DNA of 64,000 nt from Lamellibrachia satsuma. Taxonomy: Eukaryota; Annelida; Polychaeta; Sabellida; Siboglinidae. The position numbers and the translations under genes are program-made. Shown piece after piece: positions 22,982-35,803 of this stretch; position 1 is the stretch's first letter, and the number at the start of each line of letters is the position of its first letter. The notes under the pieces are model-generated. The model had not been told where the DNA came from and did not search any database. It saw only the letters and a list, made by a program, of their open reading frames with translations. The stretch lies in the NCBI GenBank assembly GCA_033239005.1, contig BSQZ01000005.1:607501-671500 (forward strand), written 5' to 3'.

Positions 22982-23350
22982 CACAAGATGGTCATCGACA
23001 ATAACTACACCAGATGGAAAGTGGACAAGAAGGTGATTGGTTTATCGAGAGTCCAACAATTTAAAATTGCCATTTGCAAGTGTCTTGTAGGTATCAGATA
23101 CCTGCAAGTGTCTTGTAGGTATCAGATACCTGCAAGTGTCTTGTAGGTATCTGATACCTGCAAGTGTCTTGTAGGTATCAGATACCTGCAAGTGTCTTGT
23201 AGGTATCAGATACCTGCAAGTGTCTTGTAGGTATCAGATACCTGCAAGTGTCTTGTAGGTATCAGATACCTGCAAGTGTCTTGTAGGTATCAGATACCTA
23301 TAAATTTTGGTTTTTAACGTAATATATTCACACTGCTAGGCTTTACAGTG
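22982..23350 (+). repeat. Dispersed repeat family A, copy 3, with internal minisatellite
   Basis: Immediately right of the transposon the sequence reads ACAAGATGGTCATCGAC, then CCAGATGGAAAGTGGACAAG, GGTTTATCGAGAGTCCAAC, and after the tandem array ATTCACACTGCTAGGCTTTA. These are family A landmarks in order. The 28-bp array at 23076-23299 sits between the mid and distal landmarks, and the transposon has interrupted or abutted the 5' edge. Confidence 0.65.
23076..23299 (+). repeat. 28-bp minisatellite, eight units, with internal palindrome
   Basis: Eight head-to-tail 28-bp units in exact phase. Seven contain the 15-base palindrome AGGTATCAGATACCT, and the third has T at its centre. Near-perfect identity suggests recent expansion. 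It lies inside a family A repeat. Confidence 0.97.
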
Positions 23351-24218
23351 TGAGCTGATATTTTGTTACATTCATGTATCCTTCTAAAGTATATGTTTTT
23401 ATATTGAGTCTCTACTCTCCTCTTACTAATGTTACTTTTCTTCTACCTTATTTTTTAAGAAAATATATCAATACCTTCATATCCGTATTTGTAAAAAAAA
23501 TTATTTCAAAACAACCAGAATTTATGAAAAATTATGTTTCTAGCAATATTTTCAAAATATTTCAATAAAAAAATTATATATTTTAATAACATACAATTTT
23601 CATGTACATATGCAGTAGAATCACTATATTTTATGACAGGTACCACTGAAACTGTGCTAATGTATCCATTATATAGGTGGTTATTTATCATTGTCAGGGT
23701 CCACTGTAGCGAGTTTATTGTATATTTTAAACGATAAACACCAGCTTCTCATTGGACCTATGCCAGAGCTTTGCGGTTAAAAAAAAGGAACAAAACACCA
23801 ACTCCTCAAAAAACAAAATGGCTGCTATCAGCAGTAAATGCATCTGGTTTGTTATGATATCAGGATCTTGTCGTTATTGTTAGCTCGTGTTACAAACAAG
23901 ACCCTGGTTTTGTTAAATAGCAGATTACCCAGAAAAAACATCAGAATTTGTAAGGAGTCATCAAAATAGTTGGTTGTGGTTCTTTGTTGTTGTCGGTTTG
24001 ATCTTTGCTGCCTAATATGATCTTACATGTTCGACCTGGCATGTTGTACGAGAGCAACTTGAAAGGGTCCAAAGGTTGCTGCCACATTAACTAAGTGCCT
24101 GGCAAGTGTTACATGAGAGAGACTCGTCCTAGAATTACTGGCATCTGCATGCAGACATGATTTTGTGATTTCCCTTGACACGGTTTTAGTGCACCCTGCC
24201 CTAAGGTAGAATTCAGGA
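23351..24218. other. Non-coding DNA, nothing recognised
   Basis: AT-rich. Short frames only. Confidence 0.4.
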
Positions 24219-24324
24219 TATAATGCCGTCGGACAAAACCCCCTCTGAAAAAAAACCCTAATGGACAAGTAAATTTATATTGAAGTGAGGGGGTTCTGCC
24301 CAGAGGGGTTTTGTCTGGTAATAT
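24219..24324. repeat. Small foldback repeat (about 105 bp)
   Basis: The left arm contains GTCGGACAAAACCCC and CTCTG. The right arm contains CAGAGGGGTTTTGTCTGGTA. The inverted match extends over about 20 bp with one unpaired C. The loop is about 55 bp and includes a second pair, ACCCT/AGGG. It is probably a tiny MITE, as no coding capacity exists. Confidence 0.6.
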
Positions 24325-24587
24325 GGCTATTGAAGTTGGTGACTGTGGGGTTCTTGTCTACTTGCCTTCAGCTCCAGTTTTTCAGGCTATGTGAACAGGA
24401 ACAAGAATTACGTTTCTATTTCATTTCAACATTTGGCTTTTATTTTATAATTGGGAATTGATGAACGGTACATCAGGAACGATATAACAATCTAGTGTTG
24501 ATATCTGTGTTAGTATCGTAGTTTATATGTACTGTGTCAAATAGTATACATACAGAGACATTCCATCTCCCTTTTGTGTGGTGGGGG

Positions 24588-24800
24588 GGCACTATAGCAT
24601 AGTCGTTAGAACATCGAACTCACAATCAAGATAACTGATTCAAATTCTCTTGCTGCCATTTCACAGTTTGGACAGTTTTGTTCAGTCCATGTTGCCTTAG
24701 TGTACTCAGCTGTACAAGTGAGTACCTGACAATAAACAGCTGTGGATATATATGAAAGAATAGTTTTCATGCAGTAACTGTAACATGGCTGAACACTTCC
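24588..24800 (+). repeat. tRNA-related SINE copy
   Basis: Begins GCACTATAGCATAGTCGTTAG and continues AACATC, resembling a tRNA-type A box (TAGTCGTTAGAACATCG). A B-box-like TGATTCAAATTCT follows at suitable spacing. Downstream, TTGCTGCCATT, GACAGTTTTGTTCA and CTCAGCTG match the sequence around 50362-50710, where a tandem array separates them. It is not a functional tRNA, because no cloverleaf with paired acceptor ends was found. Confidence 0.6.
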
Positions 24801-24838
24801 CAAGGTAGTCGAGTTGGTGATGCCAGGGGTTTAGCAAG

Positions 24839-24935
24839 ATTGAACAAGATTGCCATCCAAGTCAAAACACCCACCACATAGCAAAAGGACAGGCAGGCCT
24901 TTGGCTTATTGAGAGTCCAACCATTTTTCGTAGTT
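24839..24935 (+). repeat. Dispersed repeat family A, copy 4 (partial)
   Basis: ATTGAACAAGATTGCCATCC, then CACCACATAGCAAAAGGACA, then GGCTTATTGAGAGTCCAACC. The distal half of the family is missing. The preceding bases AGCAAGATTG look like a partial duplication of its first bases. Confidence 0.65.
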
Positions 24936-27304
24936 GGAGTGTAAAGTGCTTTAAGTGGTCCTATAAGAAGTTATCTTTTTGCACAGCAACTACAATTGTC
25001 AGCTGCTACAAGTGTGACAGTTTTTGTTGCCATGCGTTCATTTAGTGAGAACAGTCAGCAAGGAATGTTAGCCACAGTATCCTGATATGGTACTTGGTAT
25101 CCATGTCCAGATCTCGAGTGGAACCACTTGACCAAATGTCTTATTAATTATGCCACAGATATGTAGCCTGGTAAGCCAGCGATTAGGCCTTGTTTGCTAC
25201 CTGATAGCAAGCCAGTCTGGATGGTATGCCAACGTAGCCGTTTAGATTGTGGTGGATGGTGCTGGGAGCAATACTGTGCCTCCCAGATGGATACGGCCAC
25301 TTCCAGCAGGCAAATATTTATTCCTCTGTCTGCACACGGGGAAAGTAGTGCTGAAGGACATGGAGACGAGGTTTTCCTGTTTCCAGTTTCCCAGAAGTGG
25401 GAAGAAATGTCTAGTTATCATTTTGTGTAATTTGTGTATTTTTCTGTCGTAATGCAGGCTCGGTTGTAGATGTAATCAAATGTGAATTCTAACAGTAAAA
25501 TAAATCATCTTATGATATATTTCCAGACATGAAATCACTGGTTGAAATAAACTTTATTGGTGCAGGATTCAGAAAATTAATGAAGAGATGTTAGTTATTG
25601 CTGAAGAAGAGAGGGTACCAATAGAAATGCTTAACAATTGTGCTTACTTCACTTAGTTTCTCAAGCTATTTCTGTCCAACAAATCAGGCGAACCGTTATG
25701 TGCAGTCGAAGATGAAACTTGAAGCATTTACTTTTAAATACATGCCAAGGTCAGGGAGGTTTTAAATTAATGTATTTATGGGCCTACTGTGCTGTCTAAA
25801 TTAGTAAATTTGCCATTGATGTTAAATCAAACTCTAGTACTCCACATGCCATACTGTGTTGATGTGTACATATATGTATTGGTCTTGTGATTGAATCTCA
25901 TTGAAAGTCTTGACTTGCCATTAACTTCAAAGACAACCCTTGACAAATGTGAATATTTCTTCCATATCAACCATGCTCGCCATGTCCACTCCATGTCCAC
26001 TCCATGTCCACTCCATGTCCTGCACACGAAGCAGCTTTTAAATATAGTTTTATATGCAGTTTGAGCAGTGTCTTTTGATCAGCATATTTGCAAAATTACA
26101 CAGTATATGCACATCCAATTTTTCATATGTCATCTAACATCTAATTGTGTCAGGAATTGATAACAGCGGGGTTTAAAGATGTGTCGTGTCTTTGAGAACG
26201 GGCTGTGACTTACAGGAGTGTGGCCTGCTACTTTTACCAGTGACATTTTTCTATCATACACTCCTTGGTTGGCCTTTGTTATTGATCACTGAACTCATTA
26301 GATAATGCCTTTTATGTTCAGCTACCTTTATGAAATTCCATCCACTTCTCTGTCTGATCTTTTGCAGTACACGTGAGTTAGGTTTCACTCTGAGAAATAC
26401 TCACTGTCCCTTTAGTTACATAACACCACTTGAGATGGCTGATAGAGGGGTTGTACCCTTTTACTAAGTGTTTGCTTTCTCATAGCATTATCTAGAGCCA
26501 GGGTGTTGTGGCAGTGCAGACAGGGGGGGTAGCTGGGCAGGTTCTCAGCTGGGTACTATTCGCTTCAGGGTTCAATACATACCACTGAACAGAAACGTAC
26601 CAGAAATCATGGGAACTTCGCCTTGTGTAGGAGATAGTAAATGACCGCAGATCTGTATGTTTTTATATTTCTTCCAAGTATACTGAGTCCAGAGTGCAGT
26701 TCTGTTTAGTTTATTTAACTAGTAACAATGTAATGCTTGAGTTCCACTCACATAGTCATTATTTTTTTCCACAATTGTTGATGTGTAAATTTGCTGTTTA
26801 TGAAAATAACTAATTTGTTAGTTGTTTGTAAAAGTAAAGTAATTAAAATTATTTGAAAATGCCATTAAACTAGTTACAGTTAAGTTTAAAATAAATGTTA
26901 GTTTACACAAAGAAATGTAATAATTCTCATCAAAAGCAGGTTGCGGGAGTCTTTTCTTACTGGGTAAACACAAGTTCAGTTTGTGTAAAATAACTTTCAG
27001 TTGACAGTAAAGTTCAATCTGATATCATAACATGTATTAGGTCAAGTGATAGTTAATTAGTTTTACACTGTTGTGTCCAGCCTATCATGGTCAACCTATT
27101 CAGGGGTCAGTTCACCCGTCCTCTGTTCAGTGAATTCATTAATTGTTACTTATCTGTTGATTGATTCATCTCTTCAACAATCTGTTGTTTATCAGTTAGT
27201 CCTACCAGCTGGTCTATCCGTGGGTTTGTATATTCACAGGTCTATCCATTGGACTATTCTTTGATAAGTCTATTTAACTGTATAAGTTAAGTGTTTTGGC
27301 CATG
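24936..27304. other. Non-coding DNA, nothing recognised
   Basis: Apart from a short 12-bp tandem at 25980-26020, no feature is recognised. Frames of 60-80 codons lack domains and splice context. Confidence 0.4.
25980..26020 (+). repeat. 12-bp tandem repeat, three to four units
   Basis: CATGTCCACTCC is repeated head to tail between 25980 and 26020. It adds no interpretable coding signal. Confidence 0.9.
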
Positions 27305-27412
27305 CATCCATTTGTCAGGCACGCTGTCTTTTGGAAGAGACGCTAAAAGCCAGTGGTCCCTAATATCTGGTATCTATGCCATGGGTAAAAATCATCCCAT
27401 ACAGGAAAAATG
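27305..27412 (+). repeat. Dispersed repeat family C, copy 1
   Basis: GCTGTCTTTTGGAAGAGACG then CTAAAAGCC, then GGTATCTATGCCATGGG, then AAAAATCATCCCA. The same ordered blocks occur at 41116-41210. The GATGAGAC.TTAAA...AAAGATCCC pattern is a widespread marine-invertebrate dispersed repeat, probably a SINE tail. Class assignment is by resemblance only. Confidence 0.5.
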
Positions 27413-28376
27413 GAAAAAAAACCTGTTGTGGACTCAGTGCCCCTCACAGAGCTGGTCATCTCGATCTCTAAACTCACTATGATTCTTTCCAGTTTAACTG
27501 TGATCAGCTGTTTAGGGAGTGTCTCATCAAGCATTCAGCAGTTTCTGAATTTATGTCTAAACATACTTACTGTTTAGCCACCACCCTTCGTAGAGAGAAT
27601 GCAACAGAAAAACACATTACAGACGGACAGGACAGTTTCATTGTAGAAGTCAGTTGTCGCGGGATGCCTGTCTGCTTGAGTTTGGACCTGAAGTGTGGCT
27701 ATTTAAAGATACCACTTTCACAGAAACAGGCCTTGGTCACAGTCCCATGATAAGCTCTCATCTGCAGCCAACTGTTCGTGAATGTCTCTTGCTCTAATAT
27801 TAAGGTGACTGGGGTGGCTTATGTGTCATTTAATTTTTTTGTATGATCTGCAAGGAAATACTGAACGGAAGATCCATGACATGACTTATCACATAGCACT
27901 GTTTCATCCTATTTTACCTGTCTCAGTGGAAAAAGAAATGTTGACTTCATTTTTACCTCACCTCTCAGAACCAAGACTCCCGCACAATTTACAAGGTGCA
28001 TTTTTAAAGCAGGAAAATGAAAAAATCAGTCACAATGTATTACGACAGTTAAATTGTACTCGGCCATAAAAGTCCCTAACCTACTCATGTGCTGTGTCCA
28101 ATTATGAAATGGTGACATTCGGATGACCAGACATACAACAAAGCAGGGTTATCAAGGTCAGAAGATTTGTCATGGGAATTAGCACCAATGGGACACTGGG
28201 GTGTGGGGTGAGTGCCTGCTCCCGAGAGGGTGGTTCATCTCTGGTTCCTACAAATATTTGTTTAGTTCTTGAGTTCGCTCAGCCACTTTTGTTTTGTCTA
28301 CCATTACTTGCTTTGGTTTTCTGCCATATTCCAAGAAATGTTGTTCTTGCCTAGGTGACACCGAACCAGTGGACAT

Positions 28377-28407
28377 GGGTTGGGGGTAGGGTTGTGGGGG
28401 GTTGGGA
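28377..28407 (+). other. Potential G-quadruplex
   Basis: Five runs of three or more G are separated by two to four bases (GGG, GGGGG, GGG, GGGGGG, GGG) on the plus strand. This fits the canonical G3+N1-7 pattern. No gene or promoter lies next to it. Confidence 0.7.
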
Positions 28408-30545
28408 TTGATGATAACCAAGGTTTCCACAGGGGTCACTGAGTGTGAATACTGAACTGGTTCATAGATCTGCGCTAACTTAAAATTCCCAGTGTTATTT
28501 AAGTCTAGACTCTCATGGAATGCTACTGATGAGAATTATTATATTTTTTATGGAGCGATTCGGGTACATACGAAGAGGATTTACAACTTGAGTACTGAGG
28601 AAGCTTGCAACTGCTTAATGAGTGAGGTAAAAAGTTCTGCGACTACGATAATAAACAACCCACTTACTCAGAATTCTACAACTGTGGTTAAGCCAGAACA
28701 GTAAAAAGAGCACACATGTGTGTGTGTGAAAGTACGTTTTAAGAGTTCATAAATTGTTGGTGTATAAGTTTGTGAAGCCAGGATATCTGTCTGTGTGTCT
28801 GGCTATCTCTTTCGCACTTGAAGGTTCATCATTCATCTCCAGCTGTGCAGAAGACTAGTGCTAGTAGTTGTGTTACAGTTGTAATCATAATTGATTACAG
28901 TACGACATGATTGTAATTACAATTTATGTTGGTGGACTATCATAGTCATGTGTGGTAAGCATTAAAGTCAACCCATGTAATTGGTCATGATCAAAAGAAT
29001 AAGTGTAATTTGCAATTAAATTTAACTGAACTACATAAACATGCCCAGGGGGTTTTAGCATATGTCCTTCCCATATTATCAGCATAACAAGATATAAAAA
29101 AAATTTATGTAAACTTCAGTCGTCAAAATTCTATGTTTTAAGTATAATTGTTATACAATTTTTTACATTTGTGTTGTTTTTATTATCATATTTTATGCTT
29201 TAATATAATAATATGATAATAGTAGTAACACAGTAAATTCTATGATGCCCAAATCGTTGAACACTCGAGCTCAGAGTTGCATCATAGCGAAAGGGTTATG
29301 CTGTTGTTGAAATCGATGTATAATATTAAAGTTGTCAACAGATGGAAGATTAAGTTTGGAAGCTAAGGAGGGAAAACAGAGTTATGTTTTTTAATGAACT
29401 GCACCAGAGGGCAGGTTGGTTGGGTCGATTATCCACCAAAGTGTGGGTCTCCCAGACAGCTGGACAGCTGGGTGCTGAACAAGTGAAAGAGAAAAAGTCT
29501 ATGGAATCAGCAGATTGAGTGGAAAAGCGGGCAGTGCCTGGCCCGGACGAACCCCACATCGACTGCCCAGGGGAACATCCGTCCCTGAAATCTTGCACCC
29601 AAGGATAGTTGGGTGACATGCCATGGGAGGGGGAGGAAATTGTTCTAGAAACAAGTTTGCCAGAGATTCCATCTGCTTTGATATGTGCTTCACAACCTGT
29701 CTATTATGACCACGTGAGATTAGTGATGAAATACCGGTTTCTCCACTGAATATCCTGTCGTTGATAGTTAGTTAACAGTATCTAGCAAATATACAGTACA
29801 CAAACCTTGTGCTTCTAATACCATTAAAGAATTGCATTAATTATGTCTTATCACAGTCATGTTAATAGTTTTGTTTGAGTGCTTCACCAAAGTGATTATA
29901 TGCTACTTGGAATAACCTGCTGTACCTGTGTATAATATGACACTATATAAAGATGAAATAAAAAAAGATCAAAATCATGATATTCCGGGTAATGTCTGTT
30001 ACCTTGTATTAAACTAATATAAATGTTGAATTAAAAAAAAATTGTGTTAACATGGGGAATAATATAATGTGGGTTTTCTTCTAGTTAACACGTTTTCATT
30101 TGTGTCTAGCATATCAGTAATTCTATCAAGCACAATCAGATGGCATGGCACTCTTTGACAACACAATTACCACAAGTGCTCAGAATGCGTGATGGAATAC
30201 ATTATGGAAAGGAGAGAAATAAATGCAACAAAAACTACAGATGTTAGACAAGGCAAAGGAGATGAATGATAGAACGCAAGTAAGAGATCAGGGAGGGCCG
30301 AGATGCTGCACCAGAGTTCCGCCACCTGGTAGACTAATCAGAAGCAAAAATGCAGTTTTGGCAGATGCTGAATTACTTGGATAAAACCTCTGCCATTTGA
30401 AGGCGAGTTTTCATTCGTCACTTGTGGTGTGTGAAGCATTTTGTTTTCTTGGCCTTGCAGTATCAAATAAATAAACTTCTTTTTGTCAAATGTAGCATTT
30501 TTGTATCTTCCACTGTATGCTAAATTAGGGCTTTCTTGCCAAATG

Positions 30546-30620
30546 TTATAAGCAGGGGTTTCTTGTCAGATGTTATAAGCAGGGGTTTCTTGTCAGATGT
30601 TATAGCAGGGGTTTCTTGCC
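30546..30620 (+). repeat. 27-bp tandem repeat, about three units
   Basis: Units contain AGGGGTTTCTTGTCAGATG and TTATAAGC. The third unit has lost one or two bases (TTATAGC), and the outer units carry TGCCAAAT instead of TGTCAGAT. Confidence 0.9.
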
Positions 30621-33315
30621 AAATTATCCAGATCCTAGGTGTAGTAATGTGTTTAATTGTACTTGTGTCATTTAGATATATAGCTGCCCTGTAAAATGGG
30701 AATAGATACAGCCCTTGAAACCTTTTTGAGTAGATTTATACTTGAATACATCAGTGGCACCAGGAATGCTGGCTCCATAGAGATGGGTGGCTGTGGCGGG
30801 GCTCTGTAAAATATATACATGTCATGTGGTTGACATTATCGTCTAGACATTTGAGAATGCAAAGTTGTATTAATTACTGGCGTGGGGTGACCATGCACTT
30901 ATGTGTTTAGCGAGAGTCCCAAGACAGGGGGCAAGCTTCTGTTACTCCCTGGGTGCTCAAGTGTACTTGTGGAGTTCACTTATATGTCCTTGTAATGTGG
31001 ACGACTTGTAGTGCAATTAACAGCAGTAAGTTGGGACACATGCATTGCATTATCTGGCCCAGAAGTATCACGTTTGTCATATTAGGCTCCGGAGGTAGAG
31101 TGTCCTCTCTGTCAACCCCCATCAGGGTTTCATCCCAGGTGGTAATGGGAATGGTTCAGTTTACCTCAGGGAAGGCCAAGGGGTGGATGAAAACTAATTC
31201 CTTCTGTTGTTTTCAACAGACTGTGGGTTACCCTGTGCACATCTATGAAACACACCAATTTGATTCTCTTGATAAGACACCATGTATTGACTATGGAAGA
31301 TTGGATGTCATGGATTAAAGAATGTTTTCTTTAGTCTGTTAGTTTCACGAGACTGACATCTTAGCCCAGCAGAGACTATCCCAAATAGTGCATTTTTAAT
31401 CACTGGACAACATATCTATGCTAACATAATTATATGTTCAACTGTGTCCATAAAAATTTACATTTCTGGTCAACTGATAATTTATAGTAACATATTTTAC
31501 TGGATCACTGGTACAATTGTTCGGTAAGTGGCAATTGCTAAGAATGTCCACCAGAGGTGCCACATGTCGTTTCCGGGCAGGTATGCTACATACTACATTA
31601 AATCTGAAGTGTCTTATGATAAGGCGGAAGTGAGCCAGTTATGGAGTGCTACATAAGTTGTCTGTGGTAGGCAAACCTAGCCGCAGCCCACCCATACTGA
31701 AGAATTTCAAGTTGAGTTTGATACTTAACATACTTTTAAACTGTTCTACAGTGACTAACAGCTGTAATTAGTCAAGCAGGAACAGTTACTATAAAATGCG
31801 TGTGAATTGTGCCAATATGTAATTGACACTTTTAGACATATGAACAACTACCATGAAGAGCCAGGTGACAGAGCATGAAACTGCGGTCCATCAAACTGGA
31901 GAGGTCTTACAACATTAGCTGCATTCCAGGAAGGACTTTAGGATGGATGATATCCTTCTCGGAATCAGTATATTTCCACATTTTTTTTGTTGCAAAGATC
32001 AATGCAGATCTGTTGAAATCATTCCAGGAGTAATATCTGTGTGTAGCTTTTATGAAACAGCCAAAATGAAAATGGAAAATGCCACATTTGGTTGGCCTTT
32101 AATGAACCTTTTGTCAGGTTGAAAATTTAACGTGTGACTGGAATTGCCAAGAGAGTTAGTGGTTGGCATTGGAAACATGTAGCAGAAAACACAGGACTAG
32201 TGAAGTATGATTTAAATAATTGACTTTCACAGGGAGTCAAATATATTCACCTATTGTAATTTTGACTTCATATTCATGCTTGCTTATCTAATTAGAGTGA
32301 AGCAAGTTTTACGCGCTTCTTTTCCACGTTTAAGAAGTTATTCCCTGTTTAAGAATTTAAAACATTGTATTAATTATTTAGTTTTGTTTGATCTCATTTT
32401 AATAGGTTGTTATAAAACTATTCATCTATTTTATGTTGCACAGCTGCTGTCAATGATGCCCTATATCAGCAGCAAGTTTTGTGTAAAGTGTTTACATGAA
32501 TCCCAATATGTGTCCCAGTGCAATTGCTCCATTATCCCAACCCTCTGACCCTGAGGTCAAATCTTGATGTCCAGGAGACACCTTGTGCAGGACCCAGCAA
32601 CCTTAGCCCTCCCATTCTGACAACCAACCCCAGTGCTAACTAGGGTTAACCAGAGCTCACTAGGGCTAATGAGGCATGTACCCCCAAGGAGGAACAGTTT
32701 GGTCATATCACTGGCAGCTGGCATAACGTTTTGTATCTGTGCTTAGTGGTTCTATTTAGGTTATGATGCAAAAAATCCCCCCAAAAACTTCTTGTATTTA
32801 AAAGTAGATACATTTGTTCTATTCCGCAATAACCACTAATAAGAAAAGACTCCAAGATGAGCGGACAATAAAAAGCAAATCTCAGTCAACACCCCCTAAG
32901 GTTTAAAGTAGACCCCAAATGAAGACTTGTCATGAAAGGGGTGGCCCACATCTGGCTTCTGGTGTGACCTAGTCTCATGTCTGCCAGAGTGCAGTGCCCC
33001 AGATTTTCATGTTTAAGGGTCCAAAAATTGTCAAGACTGATTCGCAACATTTTGATAATGTTAGAGGATGGCCGACAGTGCAACCAAAGATTAGTGTCTT
33101 GAAATGCTGACTAATTGGCAGATGGCCCAGAAATGACCCAGATATGTACGGGTAGCATTGATAACACTGGGGATGTCTGAGTGGGTTTGGGTGTAGAAGA
33201 CAGATAAAATTGTAGCATGTGTAGCCTGTTCTATCTTCAACTAAAAGTGTATGCATGTGTGCATACAAGTCTGTATACAAGTCTCTGGGTATACAAGTCT
33301 CCATGCATACACATG

Positions 33316-34174
33316 TGAGTGGACTATACTAGTTGTGTGGGACTGGAGTATACTAGTTGTGTGGGAGTGGACTATACTAGTTGTGTGGGAGTGGACTATA
33401 CTAGTTGTATAGGAGTGGACTACACTAGTTGTGTGGGAGTGGACAATACTAGTTGTGTGTGAGTGGACTATACTAGTTGTGTGGGAGTGGACTATACTAG
33501 TTGTGTGGGACTGGAGTATACTAGTTGTGTGGGAGTGGACTACACTAGTTGTGTGGGAGTGGACTATACTAGTTGTGTGGGAGTGGCCTATACTAGTTGT
33601 GTGGGAGTGGACTATACTAGTTGTGTGGGAGTGGACTATACTAGTTGTGTGGGAGTGGACTATACTAGTTGCGTGGGAGTGGAGCATACTAGTTGTGTGG
33701 GATTGGACTATACTAGTTGTGTGGGAGTGGACTATACTAGTTGTGTGGGAGTGGACTATATTAGTTGTGTGGGAGTGGACTATACTAGTTGTGTGGGAGT
33801 GGACTATACTAGTTGTGTGGGAGTGGACTATACTAATTGTGTGGGAGTGGAGTATACTAGTTGTGTGGGAGTGGACTATACTAGTTGTGTGGGAGTGGAC
33901 TACACTAATTGTGTGGGAGTGGACTATACTAGTTGTGTGTGAGTGGACTATATTAGTTGTGTTGGAGTGGACTACACTAGTTGTGTGGGAGTGGACTATA
34001 CTAGTTGTGTGGGAGTGGACTATACTAGTTGTGTGGGAGTGGACTATACTAGTTGTGTGGGAGTGGACTATACTAGTTGTGTGGGAGTGGACTATACTAG
34101 TTGTGTGGGAGTGGACTATACTAGTTGTGTGGGAGTGGACTATACTAGTTGTGTGGGAGTGGACTATACTAGTC
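33316..34174 (+). repeat. 24-bp minisatellite, about 36 units
   Basis: Head-to-tail 24-bp units with core GGGAGTGGACTATACTAG. Because 24 is divisible by three, frames stay open on both strands: a plus-strand frame of 249 codons with eight-residue repeats, and a histidine/threonine-rich minus frame of 148 codons. They overlap in several frames and begin and end with the array, so none is called as a gene. Variants (GACTGGAGTA, GGCCTATAC, ACTAATTG) are scattered, with the most uniform units at the right end (about 33990-34160). Confidence 0.97.
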
Positions 34175-35109
34175 GATTAACAAAAGTCGTTGAATTTTCA
34201 CAAGAAACTAGCCACTATGCATCCAATAAACACTGTTGATAAAGACATCTGCATAGCAACAAATGCTGCAAAAAATCCTTGACACTTGATTTGTATCCCA
34301 TGGACCTTGAAGTGAAAACATTCTCCTAGAGGGAAGTACGGACAGATGGGCAGGAAGAACAATAGAGGGTTAAGGGGAGGAAAAGAGGGAGGATGGAAGG
34401 AGAGGCTGACAGACAGACAGAGGAACGGAGTGAACGTGAATGATAGATTGAATGCACGATGACAGAAACATATTTCTCCCAAGTATCGTAACATAAACAA
34501 GGTATCAATCATTTTCTTCCAAAGAAAAATAATGCCGGATAAGCATAATTTTTTTAACTGGTGCAACCATCGCTTTGACTTGGCTGCCCATCAGCTTCCT
34601 TGCTGAGCCTGTCTGGGTCCACAGATAACCCCCCCCACCCAGGAGAACACCACGGAACCAATCTACACAGATCTCGGATTGTTTGCTCTGACTGAAAAAC
34701 ACCTTGTAGAAATATTTGGGTAATTGGTTCTGGTTGGCTCATGAAAGTTATCTGATGTGTTGAATCTTTTTAGTCTTTTTATCACTTTCTTTTCTGGAAG
34801 CTATTTTAGTGCAGTTCCTAACACAATCCTGTGTTGACGTGTACTTTGTACACATGCATGTCTCGGCCTAGGGACGATGCAATGATTGGATAATTACAGG
34901 GTGTTTAGGTTTCAACAGTATGAAATGATTGCCATGTTTCTTTTACTAGCAAAATATTGGTTTGTAGTTAGACAGGTTTGGTTGTTACAAACTTTGATTG
35001 GTTAATGAATCAGGCATGTGTTTTGTTAATAATTAATCAGTGGTCAGTTTTGATCACTGGACTGAAAAATCACAAATTGAGATTTCAGTATTTTCTTAAA
35101 GTGTATTAA
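34175..35109. other. Non-coding DNA, nothing recognised
   Basis: Purine-rich patches near 34370-34430. No gene. Confidence 0.4.
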
Positions 35110-35803
35110 CCCATTAGACCCCACAACGGCCGCGGCCGCTCTGTGCAGTCCTGGAACGGCCGCGGCCGGCCGCTCTGTGCAGTCCTGGAACGGCTGCCGC
35201 CGGCCGCATACAGGACCCTCTATTAAAAAAAATCCTGGCAAATAACTACTGAACTAAGCGCTACAAAATTTTGCCACACCCTAGCGGATACATTTTGCAA
35301 CAACAACAGCTCGTTACGTGCATGTGTTGCCCTTTCGAAAATCTTGATTTTCATCAGTTTTGTTCATGCTATCTCGAAAATTTTTCTATATTTGTCATGA
35401 TAAAATATGGTGTAACCTGAAAAATAACTGTCAGAATTTGATAATGTTTTCAGTGGTGCAAAGCTAACACATATAGCTACATTTTCTTCGCTGAGTTGCA
35501 TAGGGTTATAGCATGGGATCATTGTCAAATGTCAGTCGCAACTTTCAAAGTTTTTAACAAATGTACTATTTTGTCTTTGCAAGTTGTGATCAAATGTCAA
35601 CATTTTATTAATATATCCTATTTCTATGTACACATGCATGTGGAGAAATTACTACTCTTCAAAATAAACACAACTTGTAATTGTCAATATTGAATAGTTT
35701 TTTCTATAGATTTTTGAACACAAGGAAGTAAAATCACTCAAAATTTGCCAGAAATCCTGGGAGCATGGTGGCATGTTTTAATAAAATCCTGGGACCTAAT
35801 GGG
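35110..35803. mobile_element. Non-autonomous piggyBac-like element
   Basis: The 694-bp body is flanked by TTAA on both sides (35106-35109 and 35804-35807), the piggyBac target-site duplication. Ends are inverted: left CCCATTAGACCCCA; right, read inward, CCCATTAGGTCCCAGGA. A 95-bp GC-rich block near the left end (35126-35212) carries three tandem degenerate copies of an ACGGCCGCGGCCGC plus CTCTGTGCAGTCCTGG module. The rest is AT-rich with no transposase. The class assignment rests on ends and duplication only. Confidence 0.75.

Larger units (their letters stand above)
27413..33315. other. Non-coding DNA with minor repeats
   Basis: No exon or RNA gene is recognised over nearly 6 kb. It contains a G-quadruplex-capable tract (28377-28407) and a short 27-bp tandem (30546-30620). 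The largest frame, 30953-31318 (+, 121 codons), has no domain, signal peptide or splice consensus. Confidence 0.4.

Noticed and set aside
24588..24660. A tRNA gene
   Set aside because: A- and B-box-like motifs are present, but no cloverleaf with paired acceptor stem was found. The copy fits a SINE head.
33241..34239. Frames of 249, 159 and 98 codons (+) and 148 codons (-)
   Set aside because: They are readings of a 24-bp minisatellite, with no start context, signal peptide or splice sites.
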